In this document: positions 44,150 through 53,591 of the stretch, piece by piece
Position numbering within the stretch: the first letter of the stretch is position 1
How the letters are laid out: each line of letters begins with the position of its first letter
NCBI RefSeq assembly: GCF_016861565.1
Contig: NZ_BOLK01000004.1
Coordinates: 1-64,000 of the forward strand
Reading direction: 5' to 3'
Length of the DNA: 64,000 nucleotides
Origin: Secundilactobacillus yichangensis
Lineage (GTDB): Bacteria; Bacillota; Bacilli; Lactobacillales; Lactobacillaceae
The notes under the pieces: model-generated
What the model saw: the letters and a program-made list of their open reading frames with translations, nothing else
Databases searched by the model: none
What the model was told of the DNA's origin: nothing
Position numbers and translations under genes: made by a program

Positions 44150-44196
44150 GCCGTACAGTTATCGCTTTTAAAGCGGTAAATTGTGCGGCTTTTTTA
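44150..44196 (+). terminator. Terminator after yaaL
   Basis: GCCGTACA pairs with TGTGCGGC, with an inner ATCGC/GCGGT stem, followed by six T. Confidence 0.88.
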
Positions 44197-44230
44197 TGGC
44201 TTTGAATCCGGTGAGCACTTGGCTAAGCGC

Positions 44231-44259
44231 TTGATTCCACAGCGCTAATCAAGTACAAT
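44231..44259 (+). promoter_or_regulatory. Promoter of the tmk operon
   Basis: TTGATT and TACAAT are 17 nt apart. The 84 nt leader that follows contains a hairpin CACGGTA/TACCGCGTG. Confidence 0.7.
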
Positions 44260-44349
44260 TGCTAGTGTCGTATCAGCTTGAAAAATGGCCGCGTTGGCAC
44301 GGTATTTTACCGCGTGGTCCCATTATTAATTGTAATCGAGGTAACCAAC

Positions 44350-44985
44350 TTGGCAGGATTATTTATTTCATTTGAAGGACCCGACGGTGCCGGTAAAACA
44401 ACGGTTTTAAGCGCTATTACAGAACGTTTTAAAGCGGCAAAGCGGACTGACATTCTGGTTACCCGTGAACCTGGTGGTAATCAGATTTCAGAAGCAATTC
44501 GAAACATCATTTTGGATCCGAAGAATACCCAAATGGATGTGCGGACCGAAGCGTTGCTGTACGCTGCCTCACGGCGCCAGCTTATTCAAGAAACAATTCG
44601 GCCCGCTTTGGCGGCTGACAAGGTTGTTTTGTGCGACCGGTTTGTTGACAGTTCAGTAGCTTATCAGGGTGCTGGCCGTCAGATTGGTGAGGATGAAGTC
44701 TATCAAATGAACCAGTTTGCTACTGAAGGGCTTACTCCTGATCTGACAATTTACGTTGACGTGCCGTCTGAGGTTGGCTTGGCACGGATTAAAGCACACC
44801 GTAAAAACGTCGATCGGCTGGATGCAGAGGCACTTAGTTTTCACAAGCGGGTTCGAGCCGCCTACCTGAGACTGGCAGAAAGATTCCCAGAACGAATCGT
44901 GACGATTGATGCCACACAGCCAGTGGCAGACGTGATTGATCAGGCAATGACTTTGATTACTGATAAAATGAAGCAACGTCAATAG
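44350..44985 (+). CDS. tmk: Thymidylate kinase
   Basis: The 211-residue enzyme phosphorylates dTMP to dTDP. The P-loop FEGPDGAGKTT is at residues 8-18, followed by the TREPGG motif and CDRFVDSSVAYQG. TTG at 44350 is chosen: GAGG lies 8 nt upstream and the product then begins MAGLFISFEG; the longer open frame reaches back into the leader and promoter. First gene of a unit with darA and holB. Confidence 0.95.
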   Translation: MAGLFISFEGPDGAGKTTVLSAITERFKAAKRTDILVTREPGGNQISEAIRNIILDPKNTQMDVRTEALLYAASRRQLIQETIRPALAADKVVLCDRFVDSSVAYQGAGRQIGEDEVYQMNQFATEGLTPDLTIYVDVPSEVGLARIKAHRKNVDRLDAEALSFHKRVRAAYLRLAERFPERIVTIDATQPVADVIDQAMTLITDKMKQRQ

Positions 44986-45000
44986 AAAGAGGGATTGAAT

Positions 45001-45330
45001 ATGAAACTAGTGATTGCAATCGTGCAGGATAAAGATGCTAATCGTCTCCGCAGTGAATTTGTGAAGGCGGGTATCGGTGCAACACGGTTATCAACGACCG
45101 GTGGTTTCTTGAAGTCCGGCAACACGACCTATATGATTGGAATTGAAGATAAGCGCGTTCAAGAAGTACTTGATTTGATTCACGAGACTTCCAGAACCCG
45201 CCAGCAATTCATGACCCCGCCCGTTAGTATTGATGCTCAAATGGACAGCACTTCAGGTTATCCAGTTGAAGTTGAAGTCGGCGGTGCAACCGTATTTGTC
45301 TTACCAATTGAGCAATTTCATCAATTTTAA
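45001..45330 (+). CDS. darA: Cyclic di-AMP receptor protein (PII-like, DarA/YaaQ)
   Basis: The 109-residue protein is of the PII-like DarA family, which trimerises and binds c-di-AMP. Recognisable parts are KLVIAIVQDKDANRLRSEF, GATRLSTTGGFLKSGNTT and the C-terminal GATVFVLPIEQFHQF. What DarA controls is still unknown. It lies between tmk and holB, its usual place, and is in the same window as the c-di-AMP-regulated transporter KimA. Confidence 0.94.
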   Translation: MKLVIAIVQDKDANRLRSEFVKAGIGATRLSTTGGFLKSGNTTYMIGIEDKRVQEVLDLIHETSRTRQQFMTPPVSIDAQMDSTSGYPVEVEVGGATVFVLPIEQFHQF

Positions 45331-45348
45331 TTTTAGTGGAGGCAGGTC

Positions 45349-46368
45349 GTGGCAGAACAGAACTTAATTGAACAAGCTGAAAGCAAACAGCCGCAATTGT
45401 TGCAGCATTTTATTCACCTTGTAACGACAAACCAGCTGAGCCACGCCTACCTGTTTTCTGGTTTACCAGGTTGCGGCAAGCGGGCAGTTGCACAAGTGGT
45501 TGCTATGAGGTTGTTTTGTCAGAATCCCGATGCTGATGGTATGCCTTGCGGTCATTGTGCGGAATGCGGCCGAATTTTGGCTGGTGATAACCCCGACGTA
45601 GTGACAGTAGAGCCTGATGGACAGCGAATTAAAGTTGATCAAGTCCGTTATATTAAGGATGAATTTGCTAAAAGTCCGGTGGAAGGTTCAACTAAAGTCT
45701 TTATTATTGAAGGCGCTGAGACGCTGACCACCAACGCGGCAAACGGGCTATTGAAATTCATTGAAGAACCCGTTGCTAATCGGGTCATTTTTTTATTAAC
45801 CACTAATAAGAGTATGATGTTAGCTACCATTCTCTCAAGAACTCAAATTGTTGAATTTCCGGCATTAACTGCCAAGGCGTTTGCTGAAACTTTACGGCAG
45901 CACCAGATTTCCGAAAATCAGATTCCGTTATTAGATGGTCTGACCAATAGCCTTGATGAGGCCAAACAACTGGTTGCCGATGATTGGCTAGCCAACTGTC
46001 AGCATGAATTAAGTCGCTGGTTTAGCCAGCTTGCTAAGCACGATGACATGGCGTTTGTCACCGTTCAAACTGGGTTAATGCCACTAGCTCATGACCGGGA
46101 TCATCAAGCCGTGATTTTAGATGCCATCATACTGCTTTGGCAAGATACGCTGCAGACAAAGTATTTATCGGATGCAGCCCAATCGGGGTTCCCAGAACTG
46201 CAGACAACGATGGCTAAAATGACCCAATCGTTAACTAGAAATCAGTTATTAAAAATTTTGACAGCTGTACTGGATACCAAGAAGGCACTGGCAGGGAACA
46301 TGAATATTCAGAGTATTCTAGAGACCTTGACGCTGCAGATCTTGGCTGATATGAAACAAAATGTCTGA
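45349..46368 (+). CDS. holB: DNA polymerase III subunit delta'
   Basis: The 339-residue clamp-loader subunit resembles DnaX in its N-terminal half: AYLFSGLPGCGKRAVAQVVA, the zinc module CQNPDADGMPCGHCAEC, and VFIIEGAETLTTNAANGLLKFIEEP. GTG start behind GGAGG, 19 nt after darA. Confidence 0.93.
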   Translation: MAEQNLIEQAESKQPQLLQHFIHLVTTNQLSHAYLFSGLPGCGKRAVAQVVAMRLFCQNPDADGMPCGHCAECGRILAGDNPDVVTVEPDGQRIKVDQVRYIKDEFAKSPVEGSTKVFIIEGAETLTTNAANGLLKFIEEPVANRVIFLLTTNKSMMLATILSRTQIVEFPALTAKAFAETLRQHQISENQIPLLDGLTNSLDEAKQLVADDWLANCQHELSRWFSQLAKHDDMAFVTVQTGLMPLAHDRDHQAVILDAIILLWQDTLQTKYLSDAAQSGFPELQTTMAKMTQSLTRNQLLKILTAVLDTKKALAGNMNIQSILETLTLQILADMKQNV

Positions 46369-46375
46369 TAACCGC

Positions 46376-46404
46376 GAATGTTCCTATTAAGCAGAACATT
46401 CTTT
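46376..46404 (+). terminator. Hairpin between holB and yabA
   Basis: GAATGTTC pairs with GAACATTC around a ten-base loop, followed by only TTT. It is a weak terminator or a processing site. Confidence 0.4.
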
Positions 46405-46434
46405 ACATATTGAATAATTAAAGAGGGTGCAATC

Positions 46435-46773
46435 TTGGCAAAGCGGGATGTTTATGAAGAGTTGAAAAACTTACAGGCTGAAATGCTGGAAATGATCTCG
46501 AAGTTTGAGCACGTTCAAGATGAAGTAACCAAAACGTTAGAGCAGAATGCTGAATTGAAAATTGAGAATCAGCATTTGCGCGAAGTTTTGCGTTCTGATC
46601 ACAATGAAAACATAAACGGTAATAGTGCTGAGCCCCAACTGTCAAAGTCACGGCAGAACCTGGAAAAATTATATGAGGAAGGGTTTCACGTCTGCAATTT
46701 TGAATATGGTAAGCGACGGGAAAACAATGAACCCTGTGCTTTTTGTTTAGATGTTATTTATGGTGAACGGTAA
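46435..46773 (+). CDS. yabA: DNA replication initiation control protein YabA
   Basis: The 112-residue protein has an N-terminal leucine-zipper coiled coil (residues 5-60) and a C-terminal zinc-binding motif, [11 protein letters not shown] followed by [12 protein letters not shown]. It bridges DnaA and the sliding clamp to restrain initiation. TTG start behind AGAGGG. Confidence 0.94.
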   Translation: MAKRDVYEELKNLQAEMLEMISKFEHVQDEVTKTLEQNAELKIENQHLREVLRSDHNENINGNSAEPQLSKSRQNLEKLYEEGFHVCNFEYGKRRENNEPCAFCLDVIYGER

Positions 46774-46787
46774 TTAGGAGGAACAGC

Positions 46788-47675
46788 TTGCAATCGCAAT
46801 TAAGTTTTTCAAAAGAGAATAAAACAGGCACGCTATATTTAGTGCCGACCCCAATTGGTAATCTTGGTGATATGACTTTTCGCAGTGTTGATGTTTTAAA
46901 ACAAGTTGATTTGATTGCAGCAGAAGATACGCGAAATACGCAGAAGCTGCTAAACCATTTTGAAATTGAGACGCCGCAGATTAGTTTTCACGAACATAAT
47001 ACGCAGGAGCGAATCCCGCAGTTGATTACTAAACTGCAGGCAGGAGAAAATCTCGCTCAAGTCAGTGATGCTGGAATGCCATCAATCAGTGATCCGGGAC
47101 ACGAATTAGTGGTTGCTTGTATTGAGGCAGCTATTCCGGTTGTACCATTACCAGGTGCTAATGCTGCGTTAACGGCACTGATTGCATCAGGGCTGGAACC
47201 GCAACCGTTCTATTTCTATGGCTTTTTGGACCGTAAACCTAAGCTTCAAGTGGCTGAACTAGAAGCGTTGAAGGACCGCTCAGAGAGTCAGATTTTTTAT
47301 GAGGCGCCGCATCGATTGGCAAAAACATTACAGCATCTAGTAGATGTGTATGGCGGTGACCGTCAGGCATCGCTTTGCCGCGAGCTTACCAAAAAACACG
47401 AACAGTTTTTGCGTGGTTCCTTAACAGAAATGCTGGAATGGGCAACTCAGTCCGACCGAGTTCGTGGTGAGTTTGTTGTGATTGTTAGTGGTAATCCTAA
47501 GGGTGAAGAAGCAGAGCAGGAGCCTGATTATAGTGGCCTCAGCATTGAGGACCACGTTGATCACCTCATTGAAACCGGATTAAGACCGAATGATGCGATT
47601 AAGCAGGTCGCACATTTGCGACAATTAAAGAAACAGGAAGTTTATCAAATTTATCACCATCTTAATCAGAACTAA
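46788..47675 (+). CDS. rsmI: 16S rRNA (cytidine1402-2'-O)-methyltransferase
   Basis: The 295-residue protein is a tetrapyrrole-methylase-fold enzyme with LYLVPTPIGNLGDMTFR, AAEDTRNTQKLL, VSDAGMPSISDPGHELV and VPLPGANAALTALIASGL. It methylates C1402 of 16S rRNA. TTG start behind AGGAGG, 15 nt after yabA. Confidence 0.95.
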   Translation: MQSQLSFSKENKTGTLYLVPTPIGNLGDMTFRSVDVLKQVDLIAAEDTRNTQKLLNHFEIETPQISFHEHNTQERIPQLITKLQAGENLAQVSDAGMPSISDPGHELVVACIEAAIPVVPLPGANAALTALIASGLEPQPFYFYGFLDRKPKLQVAELEALKDRSESQIFYEAPHRLAKTLQHLVDVYGGDRQASLCRELTKKHEQFLRGSLTEMLEWATQSDRVRGEFVVIVSGNPKGEEAEQEPDYSGLSIEDHVDHLIETGLRPNDAIKQVAHLRQLKKQEVYQIYHHLNQN

Positions 47676-47696
47676 AAAGAATTAGGGGAAATCCGA

Positions 47697-48473
47697 ATGG
47701 GCGCAAATATTTTTTCAGAAAAACATCAAATCACCTTTTACGAAACGGATGTCACGAATACCGTGACACCAGCCATGCTGATTAACATGATTATTTTGGC
47801 ATCGGAAGACCAGACAGTTTCATTGGGTGTCGGTGCGGAAACGGTGGCTAAACTAGGTATCGGTTGGGTAGTCACCCAGTACAAAATTGACATTACCCGA
47901 CTGCCAAAGCAGGGCGAAACCATTGAAGTATCGACTCAGGCGACCTGTTATAACCGTTACTTTGCTTTTCGGGAGTTCTGGGTTCACGATAGTGCGGGCC
48001 AGGAATGTGTTCACGTTGAAAGTATTTGGGTAACGATGAACCATGATACCCGTAAGATTGTCACGATTCCAAACGAAATTATTGCACCGTTTAACTCTGA
48101 AGAAGTCAAAATGATTCCCCGTTTGTCGCGCCCAAAACGGTTGGCAGACGATGATCAGTTGATGACAAAACAATATCGGGTTCGTTATTTTGATATTGAT
48201 GGTAACGGTCACGTCAATAACTCGCGCTACTTTGACTGGCTGTTAGATGCTTTACCAATGAGCTTTCTCACCCGGCATAATTTAACGGGAATTAACATTC
48301 GCTTTGAAAATGAGGTTCAGTACCATCATATGGTGACCAGCGAAGCAACCTTGATGACCGATGTGCCCGAGTCAATCGTGACGAAGCACCGCATTACCAT
48401 GGAAAACGGTGACGTTGCTACTGAAGCAGAATTTCACTGGGAACCAATCATTAATCACTCTGATCAAGCTTAG
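47697..48473 (+). CDS. Acyl-ACP thioesterase
   Basis: The 258-residue protein consists of two hot-dog domains. The first carries LGIGWVVTQYKIDITRLPKQGE and the second YFDIDGNGHVNNSRYFDWLLD with the catalytic Asn-His segment. It releases fatty acids from acyl carrier protein in the FatA/FatB manner. It follows rsmI by 21 nt. Chain-length preference cannot be read from the sequence. Confidence 0.9.
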   Translation: MGANIFSEKHQITFYETDVTNTVTPAMLINMIILASEDQTVSLGVGAETVAKLGIGWVVTQYKIDITRLPKQGETIEVSTQATCYNRYFAFREFWVHDSAGQECVHVESIWVTMNHDTRKIVTIPNEIIAPFNSEEVKMIPRLSRPKRLADDDQLMTKQYRVRYFDIDGNGHVNNSRYFDWLLDALPMSFLTRHNLTGINIRFENEVQYHHMVTSEATLMTDVPESIVTKHRITMENGDVATEAEFHWEPIINHSDQA

Positions 48474-48541
48474 GTGGCAGATAAATAGGCTTGGGTGTAT
48501 GATGATGGCTGGAGAATCAGAAAAAGAGGTATTGAAACGAT

Positions 48542-49264
48542 ATGAAAGTACTGGCACTAGACACGTCTAATCAAACGCTAAGTGTAGCGGTGATGTCAGA
48601 TGACCAGGTTTTAACGACAACTACAGTGACAACAACTAAAAAGCATGGCACGCAACTATTACCAATCATTCAAGATGCCATGGCTACGGCCAAATTAAAA
48701 CCGGCAGATTTGGACCGGGTGATCGTAGCGGATGGTCCTGGTTCGTACACGGGCTTGAGAATTGGCGTAACCACGGCTAAAACGTTGGCTGATACATTGA
48801 ATATTGAACTAGTGGGCGTTTCGAGTTTGGCGACCATTGCTGCCAACGTTATCAGCGAAACACAGTTAGTAGCAGTCATGTTTGATGGTCGAAATGACAA
48901 TGTTTTTGCTGGTGCTTACCGGATTGAAAACGGGGTGCCGGTTTCGGTGATTGAAGATCAGCACATCGCTTTCGAAAAATTATTACCACAAATCAAAGCG
49001 TTAGCAGAACCCATCGTAGTATTAGGTGATCTTGACGCATTTACGGAACGTTTGAAAACGGCGCTAGAAGCAAACTTTATTCATTATCCAACTGAACTGA
49101 GTCTTCCAAGCGCGGTGCAGCTGGGCCGGCTTGGCGAACGTAAGGCTCCTGTAAGCGACGTTAATGGTTTTGTGCCGCGGTATTTGCGGCTAACGAAGGC
49201 GGAAGCCGATTGGCAAAAGCAGCACCCGGAAGAGGATAGTAGCGACTATGTTGAAAAAGTTTAA
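48542..49264 (+). CDS. tsaB: tRNA threonylcarbamoyladenosine synthesis protein TsaB
   Basis: The 240-residue ASKHA-fold protein is the non-catalytic partner of TsaD in making t6A37. It has VLALDTSNQTLSVAV and the signature VADGPGSYTGLRIGVTTAKTLA. It overlaps rimI by 17 nt and leads the tsaB-rimI-GNAT-tsaD cluster. TsaE is not seen here. Confidence 0.94.
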   Translation: MKVLALDTSNQTLSVAVMSDDQVLTTTTVTTTKKHGTQLLPIIQDAMATAKLKPADLDRVIVADGPGSYTGLRIGVTTAKTLADTLNIELVGVSSLATIAANVISETQLVAVMFDGRNDNVFAGAYRIENGVPVSVIEDQHIAFEKLLPQIKALAEPIVVLGDLDAFTERLKTALEANFIHYPTELSLPSAVQLGRLGERKAPVSDVNGFVPRYLRLTKAEADWQKQHPEEDSSDYVEKV

Positions 49265-49832
49265 TCACTGGTTCCGACAACTGTTTCAAATTCAGGATAC
49301 CAAGTATCAAGATATTTTAGATATTAAAAATCACGAAGTTCATATTCAAAACGTTGCTTATTTTTTAGCTAAGGCGCAATTTACTGATATTCCAGAAATG
49401 CTGGGGATTGAGCGGGCAGTATACGGCGGTAAAACACCGTGGGATTCTGCGGCGTTTGCCAGTGAGCTTCGGCATGAAACCGACCGGCTATACTTAGTTT
49501 TGCGGCGGCATGACCGTTTGCTGGCCTTTATTGGCTGCACGTTTAACGATACCAAAAGCGATGCCCACATTACCAACATTGCGGTGGTACCAGATTATCA
49601 AAATCGTGGGCTGGGGCATTTTTTAATTGCAGTGATGATTAAGAAGGCACGTCAGCTGGAGCTGAAGCAGGTTTCCCTGGAAGTTCGCTTGAGTAACGTT
49701 CGGGCACAGGCGCTGTACCAAGACCTTGGTTTTGAAAAGGCTGGTATCAAAAAGGGCTATTACTTTGGTGACCACGAAGATGCGGTTGACATGGTGATCA
49801 CAATTGGAGATTCCGAAAATGTCGAAGCTTAA
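49248..49832 (+). CDS. rimI: Ribosomal protein S18 alanine N-acetyltransferase (RimI-like)
   Basis: The 194-residue protein has a GNAT fold with the acetyl-CoA loop VVPDYQNRGLGHFLI and the C-terminal SLEVRLSNVRAQALYQDLGF motif of RimI. An N-terminal extension of about 45 residues precedes the catalytic domain. It overlaps both tsaB and the following GNAT gene. Confidence 0.88.
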   Translation: MLKKFNHWFRQLFQIQDTKYQDILDIKNHEVHIQNVAYFLAKAQFTDIPEMLGIERAVYGGKTPWDSAAFASELRHETDRLYLVLRRHDRLLAFIGCTFNDTKSDAHITNIAVVPDYQNRGLGHFLIAVMIKKARQLELKQVSLEVRLSNVRAQALYQDLGFEKAGIKKGYYFGDHEDAVDMVITIGDSENVEA

Positions 49833-50295
49833 AATACAAGTGGTTACTAAATCGAAGTTGGTACCATTGGTTGAAGCTTGTGCACGCATAGCAAAACGCG
49901 CTTACCCAGCTGGAACGGGCTGGAAATTACAAGAGTTTCAAGCGGATATGGTTGCAGCACACCGGCTGTATGCGGTGATTTATGATGATGATCAATTAAT
50001 TGGTTACGTTGGCGCTGTTAAGGTACTAGATCAGGTGGATATTACTGGTGTGGCAGTGGATCCAGCATACCAGCGGCAGGGTCGGGCATTGAAACTGATT
50101 AATGCCTTGATTGCATCATTGGAAGCCAATACACAGGTGTTTTTGGAAGTTAGAAAATCGAATGTAGCAGCTCGGCATCTCTATCAGCGGATCGGCTTTA
50201 CCCCCATTAATGTGCGTAAAGCGTATTATACCCATCCGGATGAAGATGCTATTTTAATGAAACTTAGCGTGTCAGGCACGAAGGGAGAGAATTGA
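49819..50295 (+). CDS. Second GNAT acetyltransferase in the tsa cluster
   Basis: The 158-residue protein has the GNAT acetyl-CoA motif [15 protein letters not shown] and [20 protein letters not shown], so it resembles RimI and looks like a tandem paralogue. Its substrate is unknown. ATG at 49819 has GGAGA 9 nt upstream and overlaps the end of rimI by 14 nt. It overlaps tsaD by 4 nt. Confidence 0.88.
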   Translation: MSKLKIQVVTKSKLVPLVEACARIAKRAYPAGTGWKLQEFQADMVAAHRLYAVIYDDDQLIGYVGAVKVLDQVDITGVAVDPAYQRQGRALKLINALIASLEANTQVFLEVRKSNVAARHLYQRIGFTPINVRKAYYTHPDEDAILMKLSVSGTKGEN

Positions 50296-51329
50296 ACGTG
50301 GAACGGAATTTAATCTTGGCCTTCGAGTCAAGTTGTGATGAAACCAGTGTTGCGGTGATCGAGAATGGTGAAAAAATTCTTTCCAACATCGTTGCCACTC
50401 AAATTAAGAGTCATCAGCGGTTTGGCGGTGTTGTCCCCGAAGTTGCCAGCCGTCATCACATTGAACAAATTACTGACTGTATTGATTTAGCCATGTCTGA
50501 AGCCTCAGTAACCTATGATGATCTGTCGGCAGTTGCTGTTACATACGGACCCGGACTGGTTGGTGCGCTGTTAATTGGCGTCACCGCAGCTAAAACAGTT
50601 GCTTACGCTCATGATTTGCCGTTAATACCAGTCAACCATATGGCTGGACATATTTATGCTGCTCGTTATGTGAAGCCAATCGAGTTCCCAGCTTTAGCTT
50701 TGCTGGTTTCTGGCGGTCACACCGAGTTAGTTTATTTGGCAGAACCGGGTCAATTTGAAATTATTGGTGAAACCCGCGACGATGCAGCTGGTGAGGCTTA
50801 CGATAAAATTGGCCGGGTACTGGGAATCAACTATCCGGCAGGTAAAGAAGTAGATCGGTTAGCTCATTTAGGGAAGGACACCTTTAACTTCCCCCGAGCA
50901 ATGGACGATTCCGAATCGTTTGATTTCAGCTTTAGCGGTTTGAAGAGTGCGTTTATCAATACCGTTCACCACGCGGACCAAATTGGTGAAACCTTGAGCC
51001 GAGAGGACTTAGCGGCTAGCTTCCAGCAGGCTGTGGTGGATGTATTAGCAGATAAAACAATTCGGGCTTTAGATGCCTATCCAGTAAAGCAATTGATCTT
51101 AGCTGGCGGTGTTGCTGCTAATCAGGGGTTGCGTGAACGCTTAGATTCAGAGCTGAAAGCCTTTGAAAACGTTGATTTTATTAAAGCACCCCTTAAGCTT
51201 TGCGGTGATAACGCCGCAATGATTGGGGCGTTTGGCTATGTTGGCTATCAGCTAAAACAGTTTGGTGACATGACTTTGAATGCAGATCCGAGCTTGGAAT
51301 TTGATTGGATTGCGTCGAAGCAAAATTAA
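50292..51329 (+). CDS. tsaD: tRNA N6-adenosine threonylcarbamoyltransferase
   Basis: The 345-residue catalytic subunit of t6A synthesis has [16 protein letters not shown], the metal-binding [11 protein letters not shown] (His116 and His120), and GLAxGGVxAN-like [16 protein letters not shown] overlaps the upstream stop as TTGA; a GTG six nt later is an equally possible start. Confidence 0.95.
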   Translation: MNVERNLILAFESSCDETSVAVIENGEKILSNIVATQIKSHQRFGGVVPEVASRHHIEQITDCIDLAMSEASVTYDDLSAVAVTYGPGLVGALLIGVTAAKTVAYAHDLPLIPVNHMAGHIYAARYVKPIEFPALALLVSGGHTELVYLAEPGQFEIIGETRDDAAGEAYDKIGRVLGINYPAGKEVDRLAHLGKDTFNFPRAMDDSESFDFSFSGLKSAFINTVHHADQIGETLSREDLAASFQQAVVDVLADKTIRALDAYPVKQLILAGGVAANQGLRERLDSELKAFENVDFIKAPLKLCGDNAAMIGAFGYVGYQLKQFGDMTLNADPSLEFDWIASKQN

Positions 51330-51337
51330 GGCAAAAT

Positions 51338-51374
51338 AAAAAACAGATTTCCTTTTTGGGGAAATCTGTTTTTG
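51338..51374. terminator. Bidirectional terminator between tsaD and the ABC-F gene
   Basis: AAAAACAGATTTCC pairs with GGAAATCTGTTTTT around a short T-rich loop, between convergent genes. Confidence 0.92.
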
Positions 51375-51384
51375 TGTGTCTGTG

Positions 51385-53343
51385 TTAATCAGACAAGTCT
51401 TCTAAGGCTAATGATGCTTCTTCCCAACTATTTTCGGTTGCCTCAATTTGACGGTTGAGTTCTTCTAACTGGGTTTGAAGTTCGGCCATTTTGGCTTGAT
51501 CGGTAAAAATTTCAGGTTTAGTCATAGTAGCCTCGACTTGATCCTTCTGATCGGTTAAATCAGTGAGCTGCTTTTCTAAGCTTTCAACCTGACGGGTCAG
51601 TTTGCGTTCTTGTTTCTGGCGTTCCTTAGATTGCTGATAATTTTGCTTTTTTAGACTGACTGGCTTTACAGCAAGACTAGGATCTTTTTCAACCGCTTCT
51701 TCCTGTTTCTTCTCCGCGATGGCGGCCTGTTCCTGTTTCTTTTCGATAAAGTAGTCGTAATCACCAAGAAAAAGTTCGGAGCCCTTAGCTGATAATTCAA
51801 CCACCGAAGTTGCCACCTGATTAATGAAATAACGGTCATGTGACACGAACAAAATGGTACCATCAAAGTCATTCAAAGTATTTTCTAGAACTTGTCGACT
51901 ATCGATGTCCAAGTGGTTAGTGGGTTCATCTAAAATTAAAAAGTTATCGTGTTTCATTGCGAGTTTGGTTAACAGCAGCCGGGCTTTTTCACCACCACTT
52001 AGACTGTGGACCATCTTATCCACGTCTTCACCGGTGAATAAAAAGCTACCGAGAATTGTCCGAATATCTTTTTCTGGTGTTGTGGGGTGATCATCCCAAA
52101 GTTCAGCCAGTACGGTTTTGTTGCTGTGCAGTGATTTTTGCTCTTGGTCGTAGTAGCCCGTATCGACACCCGTTCCAAAAGTTACGCTGCCGGCCAACGC
52201 TGGAATTTTGCCTAAAATGGTTTTTAAAAGCGTTGATTTACCCACTCCGTTAGGACCCACAATAGCAATGGCCTGGTGTTTTTTAACATCAATATTCACC
52301 GGTTGGGCTAATATTTTATTTGGATCATAGCCCACTGCCAGATCTTTTACCGTTAAGACGATATTGCCGCTTTGACGGTGAGGAGTAAAGGCAAAGTGAG
52401 CCACCTTATCGTCTGATTCTGGTCGTTCCATGCGATCCATCTTTTGAAGCTGCTTACGTCTGGCCTGTGCCCGTTTGGTGGTTGATGCTCGAACGATATT
52501 TCGATTAACAAAATCCTCTAATTGGGAGATTTTGTGCTGCTGTTTGTCATATTCTTTCCATTGCCGCTGCAGCTGGGCTGCTTTTTGTGTCACGTAGGCG
52601 GAATAATTGCCGTGAAAATGTGTGACGGTTCCCATGGACATTTCGTAAACTTCCGAGACCAATCGATCTAAGAAATAGCGGTCATGGGAAACAATCAGTA
52701 ACGCACCTTTGTAGGATTGAATATAGCCTTCAAGCCAGGTCAATGTTTCAACGTCCAGATGATTGGTAGGTTCATCTAAAACTAACAGATCACGTTTTTC
52801 CAGCAGTAGTTTGGCTAATGCTAACTGGGTTTTTTGACCGCCAGAAAGCTCGTTGATTGAGCGGCCATAATCTGCCTCACCAAATTCAAAACCGTGAAGT
52901 ACGCCGCGAATTTCCGCACGATAACCATAACCATTATTATTTTTGAAAGCCGTTTGCCGCTGGTCGTAGGTTTTCGAGAGCTGTTCAAATTCTTGTTTAT
53001 CATTAATAACCTCAGGATCACTCATCCGTTCCTCTAAACGGTGCAATTCTTTTTCTTGATCCTGAAGATCTTGGAAGACACTGGCCATTTCTTCCCAGAT
53101 TGATTTATTGGAGTCAAGACCGGTATCTTGGGCTAAATACCCAATGGTCATGCCTTTCTTATAGATGATCTGACCCTCATCTGGTGCGTCAATGCCCGTG
53201 ATCATTCGAATCAAGGTTGACTTGCCTGCACCATTTCGGCCGACGAGTGCTACTCGGCCGTGTTCAGGAACATCTAAACTGACATTGTCAAAAAGAGTAT
53301 CCGCGCCGAACCTGCGTGTTACTTGCTGAACCTGTAATAACAT
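51385..53343 (-). CDS. ABC-F family ATPase (YdiF-like)
   Basis: The 652-residue cytoplasmic protein has two ABC ATPase domains without membrane segments: Walker A GRNGAGKST and GPNGVGKST, signatures LSGGQKTQLALAKLL and LSGGEKARLLLTKLA, and Walker B LLVLDEPTNHLD and LILDEPTNHLD. A linker with the charged ABC-tran motif and a C-terminal coiled coil follow. ABC-F proteins act on ribosomes. Its place between tsaD and rex matches ydiF of Bacillus. Confidence 0.93.
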   Translation of the reverse strand: MLLQVQQVTRRFGADTLFDNVSLDVPEHGRVALVGRNGAGKSTLIRMITGIDAPDEGQIIYKKGMTIGYLAQDTGLDSNKSIWEEMASVFQDLQDQEKELHRLEERMSDPEVINDKQEFEQLSKTYDQRQTAFKNNNGYGYRAEIRGVLHGFEFGEADYGRSINELSGGQKTQLALAKLLLEKRDLLVLDEPTNHLDVETLTWLEGYIQSYKGALLIVSHDRYFLDRLVSEVYEMSMGTVTHFHGNYSAYVTQKAAQLQRQWKEYDKQQHKISQLEDFVNRNIVRASTTKRAQARRKQLQKMDRMERPESDDKVAHFAFTPHRQSGNIVLTVKDLAVGYDPNKILAQPVNIDVKKHQAIAIVGPNGVGKSTLLKTILGKIPALAGSVTFGTGVDTGYYDQEQKSLHSNKTVLAELWDDHPTTPEKDIRTILGSFLFTGEDVDKMVHSLSGGEKARLLLTKLAMKHDNFLILDEPTNHLDIDSRQVLENTLNDFDGTILFVSHDRYFINQVATSVVELSAKGSELFLGDYDYFIEKKQEQAAIAEKKQEEAVEKDPSLAVKPVSLKKQNYQQSKERQKQERKLTRQVESLEKQLTDLTDQKDQVEATMTKPEIFTDQAKMAELQTQLEELNRQIEATENSWEEASLALEDLSD

Positions 53344-53432
53344 GTCGTATCAGCTACCTTTCTATTGTGAAACTATTCTACCATTAATTAGTGAGATTCT
53401 GATAGGGCAGATGAAATGTTCATGATTTTTTA

Positions 53433-53471
53433 TTGAAAATTATTTCACAAATCGACTCGATATGCTACAAT
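53433..53471 (+). promoter_or_regulatory. rex promoter with Rex box
   Basis: TTGAAAATTATTTCACAA (53433-53450) matches the Rex operator TTGTGAAN4TTCACAA at all but two positions. Its right half overlaps the -35 TTCACA (53444-53449), with the -10 box TACAAT at 53466-53471 preceded by TGC. Autorepression by Rex is expected. Confidence 0.75.
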
Positions 53472-53591
53472 TAACGAGAATGATGTTTTCACAAACTTAT
53501 TTATTTTATGAAATCTAAATAAACTTAATGGTTAAAAAATTAGCTTTTTAAGGTGTTTTTAATCAGTTAAATTCACAAGGAGGAGAAACAA

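Noticed and set aside
44278-44330. T-box-like leader before tmk (GGCAC and ACCGCGTGGTCCC strings)
   Set aside because: The leader is only about 84 nt, has no specifier domain, the ACCGCG string is not within a TGGNACCGCG core, and tmk is not an amino-acid gene. It folds more simply as a short hairpin.
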